A stretch of DNA of 9,661 nucleotides. It comes from Pseudorhodobacter sp. (GTDB taxonomy: Bacteria; Pseudomonadota; Alphaproteobacteria; Rhodobacterales; Rhodobacteraceae). The position numbers and the translations under genes are program-made. The stretch is from contig JACMNW010000349.1 of assembly GCA_014378345.1 (NCBI GenBank), positions 1-9,661 of the forward strand. Direction: 5' to 3'. This document shows, in pieces, positions 1 to 6,362 of the stretch (position 1 is the first letter of the stretch; each line of letters opens with the position of its first letter). A model generated the notes under the pieces. That model did not search any database. It saw nothing but the letters and a program-made list of their open reading frames with translations, and was not told the DNA's origin.

Positions 1-5
1 ACCGC

Positions 6-1052
6 TTATTCCGTATCGCCGAACGGGTCGGCGGGCACATCATTGATCCCCCAATCCAGCGTCTTCCACGTGCGCGCCATGTGTTCGGGCAAGGGGGCGG
101 TGAACGTCATCATCTTTTTGGTAATCGGGTGCTCGATGGTCAGCATCCGCGCATGAAGATGCAGCTTTTTGCTGATGTCACCGCCTATGTCCGCCCCCCA
201 GCCATCGCCGAGGTTTTCCTGGCCCGACCCACCGTATTTACCGTCACCAATGATCGGATGCCCCATTTCCGCGATATGTGCGCGCAGCTGGTGCGTGCGG
301 CCCGTGACAGGTTCCATCGCCAGCCACGACAGCCGATTGCCCAAAAACCACAGCACAAAATAATCAGACTGCGCGCGTTTGGCATCGGGAAAATCGGCCA
401 TTTTGGCGGGATGGATGCACATCATCTTTTCGCCTTCGCCACCCCGGCCATGCCCCGGCGCTTTCATAAGGCCGTACTTGATGCTGCCTTTGCGCGGATG
501 CGGCACTCCTGCCACGGCGGCCCAGTAAATTTTGCGCGTCAAGCGGTGGCGCAATGCCTCCGACAACGCCCGCGCTACACGGTCTGTGCGCGCCAGCATC
601 AGCAGGCCAGACGTGTCTTTGTCCAGCCGGTGCACCAATTTCGGGCGTTCTTTAAAGCCAAACTTCAACGCCTCGGTCAGCCCGTCTACATGGCGGTCGC
701 CCTGCCCGGACCCGCCTTGTGATGCCAATCCCGGTGGCTTGTTCAGGATGATGATATGCTCATCCTTCCACAAAACCGCGTCCTGAATCATCTTGGTATC
801 GGCCGCCGAAACCCCGCCTTCACGCGGGCGCGATGGGGCTTCGGTATCCGGCAACGGCGGCACGCGAATGGCCTGCCCCGGCGTCACCCGGTCCGATGCC
901 TTGGCCCGCGCAGAATCAACCCTGATCTGCCCGGTGCGGCACATCTTTTCAATATGGCCTTGGCTAAGCTGCGGGAAACGCCGCTTCATCCAGCGATCAA
1001 GGCGTTGCTCGCCCTCATCTGCAGACACGGTCAGTAGTTTAACATCGCTCAT
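6..1052 (-). CDS. rluC: RluA/RluC-family 23S rRNA pseudouridine synthase
   Basis: Predicted to isomerise uridines to pseudouridine in 23S rRNA; RluC members modify positions 955, 2504 and 2580 in E. coli. The 348-residue product has an N-terminal S4-like RNA-binding region (about 15-65, with QRLDRWMKRRFP) and then the catalytic domain. The family motif HRLDKDTSGLL lies at 141-151, with D144 as the expected catalytic aspartate. NKPPGLASQGG (104-114), GRTHQLRAHI (251-260) and GHPIIGDGKYG (264-274) are also family motifs. The ATG at 1052 is chosen because the product then begins just before the S4 region, GGAG lies about 9 bases upstream, and the codon forms an ATGA overlap with the crcB stop, which suggests translational coupling. 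A longer reading frame to 1160 only runs into crcB. Which RluA subgroup it belongs to, and hence the exact uridines, is less certain than the family. Five bases remain after its stop, so what follows is unknown. Confidence 0.93.
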   Translation of the reverse strand: MSDVKLLTVSADEGEQRLDRWMKRRFPQLSQGHIEKMCRTGQIRVDSARAKASDRVTPGQAIRVPPLPDTEAPSRPREGGVSAADTKMIQDAVLWKDEHIIILNKPPGLASQGGSGQGDRHVDGLTEALKFGFKERPKLVHRLDKDTSGLLMLARTDRVARALSEALRHRLTRKIYWAAVAGVPHPRKGSIKYGLMKAPGHGRGGEGEKMMCIHPAKMADFPDAKRAQSDYFVLWFLGNRLSWLAMEPVTGRTHQLRAHIAEMGHPIIGDGKYGGSGQENLGDGWGADIGGDISKKLHLHARMLTIEHPITKKMMTFTAPLPEHMARTWKTLDWGINDVPADPFGDTE

Positions 1053-1402
1053 GCGAAGGCTCCACGGGCTAAGGCAGCACCAAGGGCCACTGCAACAAGG
1101 GACAGGATGACCGACGCCAGCACATAAAGCAGCGCCTGCAAGCTTTGCCCACCTTCCCACAGCTTCAGCGCATCAAGCGAGAAGGCCGAGAATGTGGTAA
1201 ATCCGCCCAGAACCCCTGTCATCAAAAGGGGTGACAGGCTGGTGCGGCTGGCCAGCACGACAAACAAAACACCGATGGCAAAACTGCCAAGGATGTTGAC
1301 TAGCACAGTGGCCACAGGCCCCCCAATACCAACCACCATAAGGTGGCGGAGCACGGAACCGATGGCGCCGCCAATAGCAACTTGGGCTAGGGTCAGGATC
1401 AT
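1049..1402 (-). CDS. crcB: Fluoride channel CrcB/Fluc
   Basis: Small inner-membrane channel that exports fluoride as a dual-topology dimer. The 117-residue product is of normal family length and almost entirely hydrophobic, with four predicted membrane segments. Family motifs are visible: GGAIGSVLRH near residues 11-20, TVLVNILGSFAIG near 32-44, and GVLGGFTTFSAFS near 63-75, which holds the conserved TTFS pore and sodium-site region. The ATG at 1402 gives the usual N-terminus; the upstream bases read AAGAGACACGC, a modest ribosome-binding site. It follows rarA by 49 bases and its TGA overlaps the ATG of the pseudouridine synthase by 4 bases, so the two are probably co-translated. No fluoride riboswitch fits in the 49-base spacer, so it is probably transcribed from upstream. 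Confidence 0.94.
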   Translation of the reverse strand: MILTLAQVAIGGAIGSVLRHLMVVGIGGPVATVLVNILGSFAIGVLFVVLASRTSLSPLLMTGVLGGFTTFSAFSLDALKLWEGGQSLQALLYVLASVILSLVAVALGAALARGAFA

Positions 1403-1451
1403 GCGTGTCTCTTGTGCCCGAGGGGGCCGATTGTCAACCGTTACAGGGATT

Positions 1452-2765
1452 TCAGACGTTAGGGCGTTTCGCGCGCAGCTTGATGAAATAGTCGATCCGC
1501 TTTTTCAGCTCGCGTTCAAACCCGCGCTCTGGCGGCATGTAATACACCGGGCGCTTCATGCTTTCGGGAAAATACTCCTGCCCCGAAAACCCATCCTCAG
1601 TATCGTGATCATAGGCATAGCCAGACCCATAGCCGATATCCTTCATCAATTTGGTCGGCGCGTTCAATATATGCTTGGGCGGGGGCAGACTGCCGGTATC
1701 CCGCGCCGCCGCACGTGCTGCCTTGAACGCCACATAAACCGCGTTCGATTTAGGGGCGAGGGCAAGGTAAACCACCGCCTGCGCCAGCGCCAATTCGCCT
1801 TCGGGCGACCCCAGCCGTTCATAAGTGTTCCAGCTTTGCAAACAGACCTCTTGCGCCTGCGGGTCGGCCAAGCCGATATCCTCCACCGCCATGCGGGTTA
1901 TCCGGCGGGCGAGGAAACGCGGGTCTTCGCCACCTTCCAACATACGGGCGAACCAATACAAAGCCGCGTCCGGATCAGACCCGCGCACCGATTTGTGCAA
2001 GGCAGAAATCAGGTTGTAATGCTCTTCCCCCGATTTGTCATACTTGGCCGCGCGCCGCATCAACCGGGTAGACAGCGCGTCGCGGTCCAGCGGCTTGTCC
2101 AGCTTCCACGCCATAACCTGCTCAATCAAATTAAGCAGCGCACGCCCATCACCATCCGCCATTTCCTGCACCGCGTCGCGGGCATCGGCCGTCAGAGGTA
2201 TTGCGCGGCCAAGGTCCTGCTCTGCCCGTTGCGTCAGACGTTCCAGATCGGCCAGTGTCAGGCGTTCCAGCACGATCACTTGCGCCCGAGACAGCAAAGC
2301 CGCGTTCAATTCAAACGACGGGTTTTCCGTTGTAGCCCCAACCAGAAGAATGGTGCCATCTTCCATATAGGGCAGAAACCCGTCTTGCTGGGCTTTGTTA
2401 AACCGGTGAATCTCGTCCACAAACAGCAGTGTCCCCTGCCCGTTCTGGCGGCGAATGCGGGCGGATTCGAACACTTTGCGCAGATCAGGCACACCAGTAA
2501 AAATGGCCGATATCTGCACGAAATTCAGATTGGTCTGCGCCGCGAGCAGCCGCGCAATGGTGGTTTTGCCCACACCGGGCGGCCCCCACAGAATTAGCGA
2601 CGACAGGCTGCCCGCCGTTAGCATTGCGCCCAAGGGACCAGCTTCGGACAATACCTTTTCTTGCCCCACCACATCAGCCAGAACCCGCGGCCGCAAACGG
2701 TCCGCAAGCGGGCGAGGCGTGTTGGGCTTGACGGGATCAGAAGGGTTATCGAAAAGATCGGCCAT
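1452..2765 (-). CDS. rarA: Replication-associated recombination protein A (RarA/MgsA), AAA+ ATPase
   Basis: A clamp-loader-like AAA+ ATPase that acts at stalled replication forks together with SSB and RecA; homologues are bacterial RarA (MgsA), yeast Mgs1 and human WRNIP1. The 437-residue product matches the usual length. Visible are the N-terminal PLADRLRPRVLADVVGQ (19-35), Walker A GPPGVGKTT (61-69), Walker B LLFVDEIH (113-120), the sensor-1 stretch GATTENPSF (143-151), and a probable arginine finger at R160 in LLSR. The C-terminal half has the MgsA tetramerisation features, including DTEDGFSGQEYFP and PPERGFERELKKR. The ATG at 2765 starts just ahead of the conserved region, with TTAGG a short distance upstream. 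The gene lies 65 bases downstream of luxI with no terminator between, and 49 bases ahead of crcB. Confidence 0.96.
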   Translation of the reverse strand: MADLFDNPSDPVKPNTPRPLADRLRPRVLADVVGQEKVLSEAGPLGAMLTAGSLSSLILWGPPGVGKTTIARLLAAQTNLNFVQISAIFTGVPDLRKVFESARIRRQNGQGTLLFVDEIHRFNKAQQDGFLPYMEDGTILLVGATTENPSFELNAALLSRAQVIVLERLTLADLERLTQRAEQDLGRAIPLTADARDAVQEMADGDGRALLNLIEQVMAWKLDKPLDRDALSTRLMRRAAKYDKSGEEHYNLISALHKSVRGSDPDAALYWFARMLEGGEDPRFLARRITRMAVEDIGLADPQAQEVCLQSWNTYERLGSPEGELALAQAVVYLALAPKSNAVYVAFKAARAAARDTGSLPPPKHILNAPTKLMKDIGYGSGYAYDHDTEDGFSGQEYFPESMKRPVYYMPPERGFERELKKRIDYFIKLRAKRPNV

Positions 2766-2830
2766 GGCTTAGGCCTAACGACTTTATCAGGTGACGTGAA
2801 GTGGTATGCCAGCCTAACCTTCGGCGCAGA

Positions 2831-3418
2831 TCAGTGCGTCCTCGGGTTAACGTCGATCATGACACATTGGAATTCGGCATCATCAATCGTGAGCATAGGG
2901 CCCAAGGCCCGCGCTGTCAGACCACAGCGGCCATACCAACGTTCCCAATTCCCTGCGGTCAGTGCGATGATTCCGGATGCCCCGTTTTCGCGTGCGGCCT
3001 TGATCATTTCTTTGACCATATTCGCATGAATACGCCGCCGGATAGACATTGGCGCTTTGTGGGATACGAAAACACGGGTGCTTTCCCAGATGTTTTCTGC
3101 AACCGGCGCCTGTTCATAAAGCAAGTTGTGCGGGATCGTATTAATCATCCCGCGTTGCGCGTCCCGGATCATATAAGAATAAATGCCGCAACGGGCCGTC
3201 GTTGGCGTTAGCCGCATACCGCCAAGAACTTCGCCTTGATCATGTACCGCAATCCAGCGACTGGCAGGCGTGTCGTATTGGTCGAATTCCATGCCAAGCG
3301 ATTCGGGAAGATCCCAGTTTTGCTGCACAATGAAGGATTGCCGCCGTGCCCGGAATACATTGGCAAACAGCTCACCGTGTGAGTGAAGGTTCTCAAAAGA
3401 CAGCGTCGTTGATAGCAT
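2831..3418 (-). CDS. luxI: LuxI-family acyl-homoserine-lactone synthase
   Basis: Makes an acyl-homoserine-lactone signal from S-adenosylmethionine and an acyl carrier; acyl length cannot be read from the sequence. Counting from the ATG at 3418 (195 residues), the invariant LuxI residues appear in order: R25, F29 and W35 (RRQSF...NWD), then E44, D46 and D49 (MEFDQYD), the GGMRLTPT stretch near 69-76, and the ExxR motif in WESTR. The start is chosen because AAGGA lies 7 bases upstream and the spacing to R25/F29/W35 matches LasI and EsaI to within two residues. A GTG at 3484 in the same frame would add 22 residues and overlap the luxR stop as GTGA; that remains possible. The gene follows luxR by 62 bases on this start and precedes rarA by 65 bases. 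GC is roughly 55% by hand count, lower than rarA. Confidence 0.93.
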   Translation of the reverse strand: MLSTTLSFENLHSHGELFANVFRARRQSFIVQQNWDLPESLGMEFDQYDTPASRWIAVHDQGEVLGGMRLTPTTARCGIYSYMIRDAQRGMINTIPHNLLYEQAPVAENIWESTRVFVSHKAPMSIRRRIHANMVKEMIKAARENGASGIIALTAGNWERWYGRCGLTARALGPMLTIDDAEFQCVMIDVNPRTH

Positions 3419-3425
3419 CTCTGCG

Positions 3426-3430
3426 TCCTT
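3426..3430 (-). promoter_or_regulatory. Ribosome-binding site for luxI
   Basis: AAGGA on the minus strand, 7 bases ahead of the ATG at 3418. It favours the internal ATG over the upstream GTG at 3484, whose AAGGAG (3496-3501) sits 11 bases away, longer than ideal. Confidence 0.55.
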
Positions 3431-3480
3431 AGAAAGTGCTGCGGATGGAGAGGCAACAAACGATGATTTTGGAATATTAT

Positions 3481-4137
3481 TCACAGCAGTTTATACTCCT
3501 TAGCGCGTTGCAGCGCCTCGACGGTTGTTCGTGCCAGCAATTTCAGGCGTACCGAATTCAGGCGGGCCTTGAACGCGCTTTCCGAAATCCCCAGCTTGGC
3601 CGCCGCAGCAGCGTGGCGCATGCCATTTGCCACACAATTCAGCGCCTCGATCTGTGCCTTGCTCAGACTTTCGGGGGGCTCGGTAAAGTCGTGCAGACGT
3701 TGCACGACTGCTTCAATCTGCGTCATTTCGGACTCTTCATATTCACGGTCCGCCCGCGAAAAGCTGGCAATTGAACGCGACGCTATCGGGCCACAAGATA
3801 CGGTTAATCCATAGACCAGCCCGTAGGACCGCGCCTTCTCGAGGATACCGAACATATCTGGAATTCCAAAATCGGTCCACCGGCATGCACCCGTCGAACT
3901 GAACCCCCAGGCTATCGTTGGATCGCGCAGGGCATAGGCTTGCTGAGTGTAGTGATCCAGCCAGCTTTGATCATAAGTCTGGAAAGAAACCAGCGGGGCC
4001 GCAAACCGGATATGCAATCCAATAAAGTAACCTGCAGGCGCAAGCATGGAAAGCCTGTGCAGTTCTGCGTCTATTCCAACATTTCCAGACATTCGATATG
4101 AGACTCTACGATTCTTAATCAACGATAACTTGCACAT
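3481..4137 (-). CDS. luxR: LuxR-family quorum-sensing transcriptional regulator
   Basis: Predicted receptor and DNA-binding regulator for the signal made by the adjacent synthase. The 218-residue product has an N-terminal autoinducer-binding domain (about 25-150) and a C-terminal LuxR-type helix-turn-helix (about 157-215). Residues corresponding to TraR W57, Y61, D70, P71 and W85 are present at exactly the TraR spacing, as W59, Y63, D72, P73 and W87, so ligand binding is likely. The DNA-binding part reads LSKAQIEALNCVANG, then a run of five alanines (176-180), then KLGISESAFKARL. The alanine run replaces the more usual polar or EIA turn, but the fold is recognisable. The ATG at 4137 is the most upstream start before a stop in frame. 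The upstream bases give only a weak ribosome-binding site, and ATG 4092 (residue 16) is an alternative. GC is about 53% by hand count. It lies in the same direction as luxI, immediately after the rplQ terminator. Confidence 0.93.
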   Translation of the reverse strand: MCKLSLIKNRRVSYRMSGNVGIDAELHRLSMLAPAGYFIGLHIRFAAPLVSFQTYDQSWLDHYTQQAYALRDPTIAWGFSSTGACRWTDFGIPDMFGILEKARSYGLVYGLTVSCGPIASRSIASFSRADREYEESEMTQIEAVVQRLHDFTEPPESLSKAQIEALNCVANGMRHAAAAAKLGISESAFKARLNSVRLKLLARTTVEALQRAKEYKLL

Positions 4138-4151
4138 ATCACTTTCTACAC

Positions 4152-4179
4152 AACATATTAGTCCAATTTAGTGCGGCAA
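4152..4179 (-). promoter_or_regulatory. Candidate sigma-70 promoter for luxR-luxI
   Basis: Minus-strand TTGCCG (4174-4179), a 16-base gap, then TATGTT (4152-4157), each matching four of six consensus bases. It is the best candidate in the 63-base gap between the rplQ terminator and luxR. If it is used, transcription would start about 8 bases ahead of the ATG at 4137 or about 50 ahead of the ATG at 4092. I found no convincing 18-20-base lux-box dyad beside it. Confidence 0.3.
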
Positions 4180-4200
4180 AAGAAATTCATCTTTAAAGCG

Positions 4201-4229
4201 AACAAACCCGCCACAGGGGCGGGTTTGTT
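4201..4229 (-). terminator. Intrinsic terminator after rplQ
   Basis: A perfect 12-base-pair stem (4201-4212 with 4218-4229; arm AACAAACCCGCC) closes a 5-base loop, 27 bases beyond the rplQ stop. The 3' side on the minus strand ends GGGTTTGTT and continues CGCTTTAAAG, so the U-rich tail is short and interrupted. It marks the end of the ribosomal cluster and separates it from luxR. Confidence 0.72.
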
Positions 4230-4256
4230 GAAAGTTAGCGACAAATTAAGTGACTT

Positions 4257-4676
4257 TTATGCCTCAGATGCGTCATCCGCTGCGGTGCGGGCGTGGTCAG
4301 CAGCACCCTTGGCGCTTGGATCACGGTCCACAAACTCGATGATCGCCATCGGGGCCATGTCGCCATAGCGGAAACTGGCCTTCAGCACGCGCACATAGCC
4401 ACCGGTACGGGTGGCATAGCGCGGGCCCAAAATTTCGAACAGACGCGCGGTGTGCATGTCCTGCTTCAGTTGCGCATGGGCCTGACGGCGCGCATGCAGA
4501 TCGCCGCGCTTGGCCAGCGTGATCAGCTTTTCGATGATCGGGCGCAATTCTTTGGCCTTGGGCAGCGTGGTCTTGATCTGTTCATGTTCGATCAAAGACC
4601 CACACATATTGGCGAACATCGCTTTGCGGTGTTCGTGGGTCCGGTTCAGTTTGCGGTAACCGCTGGAGTGACGCAT
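4257..4676 (-). CDS. rplQ: 50S ribosomal protein L17
   Basis: Large-subunit ribosomal protein near the peptide exit tunnel. The 139-residue product begins MRHSSGYRKLNRTHEHRKAM, the canonical L17 N-terminus, and continues with IKTTLPKAKELRPIIEKLIT (L17 signature) and TGGYVRVLK. The C-terminus carries an acidic/alanine-rich tail usual in this lineage. The ATG at 4676 has AGGAA (4683-4687) 6 bases upstream. It lies 149 bases after rpoA, an unusually long and structured spacer, and is followed by the strong stem-loop at 4201-4229, so it is the last gene of the alpha operon. Confidence 0.98.
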   Translation of the reverse strand: MRHSSGYRKLNRTHEHRKAMFANMCGSLIEHEQIKTTLPKAKELRPIIEKLITLAKRGDLHARRQAHAQLKQDMHTARLFEILGPRYATRTGGYVRVLKASFRYGDMAPMAIIEFVDRDPSAKGAADHARTAADDASEA

Positions 4677-4715
4677 GTTATATTCCTATCGTCGTTTGTT
4701 TTGCTTTGTCCGGCT

Positions 4716-4810
4716 CACCCTCGTTTGGGTGGCTCACCTTGGGGTTTCTTCAACCCATGCACTTCCCCGGCAGTCCGGGCATTATGGTAAGACCCCGGCC
4801 TGCGCCGGGG
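4716..4810 (-). other. Cluster of four small hairpins in the rpoA-rplQ spacer
   Basis: Four consecutive inverted repeats fill the 149-base spacer: 4716-4731 (CACCC/GGGTG), 4742-4756 (GGGTT/AACCC), 4766-4779 (CCCGG/CCGGG) and 4793-4810 (CCCCGGC/GCCGGGG, 7 pairs, 4-base loop). The last is closest to the rpoA stop and is followed on the minus strand by TCTTACC, not a real U-tract. Possible roles are a weak terminator or attenuator, or an mRNA processing or stability element. No gene is seen in the spacer. Confidence 0.4.
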
Positions 4811-4825
4811 CTTCGGTTTTCAACT

Positions 4826-5842
4826 TCAGAACTGATCTTCAAACCGCTTGGCCAGATCTTCGATGTTTTCTGGCGGCCAGTCTTCCACGTCCATGCCCAG
4901 ATGCAGACCCATACCTGACAACACTTCCTTGATTTCGTTCAGGGATTTGCGGCCAAAGTTCGGGGTGCGCAGCATTTCTGCTTCGGTTTTCTGGATCAGA
5001 TCGCCGATGTAAACGATATTGTCGTTCTTCAGGCAGTTTGCAGACCGCACCGACAATTCCAGCTCGTCCACTTTCTTCAACAGAAGCGGGTTGAATTCGA
5101 GCCCGTCCTCCACATCGTGACGCGTGGCCGATTCAGGTTCGTCAAAGTTCACGAACACGGCGAGCTGATCTTGCAGAATGCGCGCGGCATAAGCCACGGC
5201 GTCATCTGGCGTCAGCGAACCATCGGTTTCGATCTTCATGGTAAGACGGTCATAATCCAGCACCTGGCCCTCACGGGTTGGCGTCACTTCATAGCTGACC
5301 TTCTTGACCGGCGAATAGACCGCATCAATCGGGATCAACCCGATTGGCGCATCTTCCGGCTTGTTCTTGTCAGCGGCCACATAACCTTTGCCGGTGTTCA
5401 CGGTCAGTTCCATGAACACATCAGCGCCGTCATCAAGGTGACAGATCACGTGGTCCTTGTTCAGAACCTCAATCCCGTTGCTTTCCGAAATATCGCCAGC
5501 GGTCACAACGCCCGGACCTTTGGCTGAAATCGACAGCCGCTTTGGCCCTTCGACTTCCATCTTCAGCGCCACACCCTTGAGGTTCAGCACAAAGTCGGTC
5601 ACGTCTTCACGCACCCCGGCCACAGATGAAAATTCGTGCAGCACATTGTCAATTTGCACCGATGTGATGGCCCCGCCTTGCAGCGATGACATCAGCACCC
5701 GGCGCAAAGCGTTGCCAAGCGTCAGGCCAAAGCCACGCTCCAACGGTTCTGCAATCAAGGTTGCAACCCGGCCCGCATCCGGCCCCGGCTTAACCATCAA
5801 CTGCGTTGGCTTGATAAGTTCAGCCCAATTCTTATGGATCAT
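4826..5842 (-). CDS. rpoA: DNA-directed RNA polymerase alpha subunit
   Basis: Assembles RNA polymerase as a dimer through its N-terminal domain and contacts UP elements and activators, including LuxR-type regulators, through its C-terminal domain. The 338-residue product has the normal length. The N-terminal domain contains ERGFGLTLGNALRRVLMSS (35-53), the dimerisation helix. The C-terminal domain (about 257-316) reads VDELELSVRSANCLK...YIGDLIQKTE...NFGRKSLNEIKEVL, with R266 matching the E. coli DNA-contacting R265. The ATG at 5842 is chosen over one at 5857 because GGAGG (5851-5855) lies 8 bases upstream and would overlap the earlier codon, and because alphaproteobacterial RpoA proteins begin MIHKNWAELI. 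It is separated from rpsK by 117 bases containing a terminator-like hairpin. Confidence 0.98.
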   Translation of the reverse strand: MIHKNWAELIKPTQLMVKPGPDAGRVATLIAEPLERGFGLTLGNALRRVLMSSLQGGAITSVQIDNVLHEFSSVAGVREDVTDFVLNLKGVALKMEVEGPKRLSISAKGPGVVTAGDISESNGIEVLNKDHVICHLDDGADVFMELTVNTGKGYVAADKNKPEDAPIGLIPIDAVYSPVKKVSYEVTPTREGQVLDYDRLTMKIETDGSLTPDDAVAYAARILQDQLAVFVNFDEPESATRHDVEDGLEFNPLLLKKVDELELSVRSANCLKNDNIVYIGDLIQKTEAEMLRTPNFGRKSLNEIKEVLSGMGLHLGMDVEDWPPENIEDLAKRFEDQF

Positions 5843-5850
5843 GCGTGTCG

Positions 5851-5855
5851 CCTCC
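5851..5855 (-). promoter_or_regulatory. Ribosome-binding site fixing the rpoA start
   Basis: A full GGAGG on the minus strand, 8 bases ahead of the ATG at 5842. The alternative ATG at 5857 overlaps this site, so it can be excluded as the main start. Confidence 0.8.
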
Positions 5856-5904
5856 ATACTAGTCCCCTGCTCATGTCCCGAAGCAGCAGACGCCCGAGGA
5901 TCAG

Positions 5905-5941
5905 AAAAAACGAAATCAGGCCGCGCAATCCTCGCACGGCC
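5905..5941 (-). terminator. Terminator-like hairpin between rpsK and rpoA (possible attenuator)
   Basis: On the minus strand an 8-base-pair stem (5934-5941 with 5919-5926; GGCCGTGC/GCGCGGCC with one U-G pair) closes a 7-base loop. It is followed after 8 bases by six U residues (5905-5910). The gap between stem and U-run is longer than in an efficient intrinsic terminator, so partial termination or an mRNA processing site is more likely than a full stop. It starts 19 bases after the rpsK stop. Confidence 0.38.
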
Positions 5942-5959
5942 CGACAGTAGAAAATAGTG

Positions 5960-6349
5960 TCAGACGCGGCGGCGCTTCGGCGGCCGGCACCCATTGTGTG
6001 CCATTGGTGTGACATCACGGATCGAGGTGATGTTAAAGCCAACAGCAGCCAAAGCGCGTAGTGCGGATTCGCGGCCTGAACCTGGACCCTGCACTTCGAC
6101 TTCCAGCGTTTTCACGCCATGTTCCTGTGCCTTGCGGCCCGCATCTTCGGCAGCCATCTGGGCGGCATAGGGGGTCGATTTACGCGATCCCTTAAAGCCC
6201 ATGGTACCTGACGAAGACCATGCAATCGCATTGCCCTGCACATCAGAAATCAGGATCTTGGTGTTGTTGAACGATGAATTCACATGCGCCACACCAGCGG
6301 CGATATTCTTGCGCTCTTTTTTCTTAGCGCGGGTTTTTTCGCGTGCCAT
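5960..6349 (-). CDS. rpsK: 30S ribosomal protein S11
   Basis: Small-subunit platform protein that contacts 16S rRNA and the mRNA near the E site. The 129-residue product has the normal length. It shows HVNSSFNNTKILISDVQGN (22-40) and GFKGSRKSTPYAAQMAAEDA (51-70), and the S11 signature region (98-120) running into the C-terminal CRPPKRRRV. The ATG at 6349 lies 13 bases after the rpsM stop, a tight operon spacing. The upstream bases (GGGGCGCTGAGAT) hold only a weak ribosome-binding site, so coupling to rpsM translation is likely. Confidence 0.98.
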   Translation of the reverse strand: MAREKTRAKKKERKNIAAGVAHVNSSFNNTKILISDVQGNAIAWSSSGTMGFKGSRKSTPYAAQMAAEDAGRKAQEHGVKTLEVEVQGPGSGRESALRALAAVGFNITSIRDVTPMAHNGCRPPKRRRV

Positions 6350-6362
6350 ATCTCAGCGCCCC

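Noticed and set aside
81..722. 213-residue open frame on the plus strand
   Set aside because: Antisense to the pseudouridine synthase, whose catalytic HRLDKDTSG motif is intact; no coherent protein features on the plus strand.
1194..2597. 467-residue open frame on the plus strand
   Set aside because: It lies antisense to rarA and crcB, both recognised with full motifs. Its translation has no recognisable domain and is rich in R, H and Q, as expected from the reverse of GC-rich codons.
4711..4738. Direct repeat GGCTCACC twice in the rpoA-rplQ spacer, considered as a repeat array
   Set aside because: Only two short copies with unequal surroundings; no array, and better explained as part of the local hairpins.
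5843..5857. ATG five codons upstream of the chosen rpoA start
   Set aside because: It overlaps the GGAGG that serves the ATG at 5842, and relatives begin MIHKNW.
5839..6042. 67-residue minus-strand frame across the rpsK-rpoA spacer
   Set aside because: It runs out of frame through the end of rpsK and the hairpin; no recognisable features.
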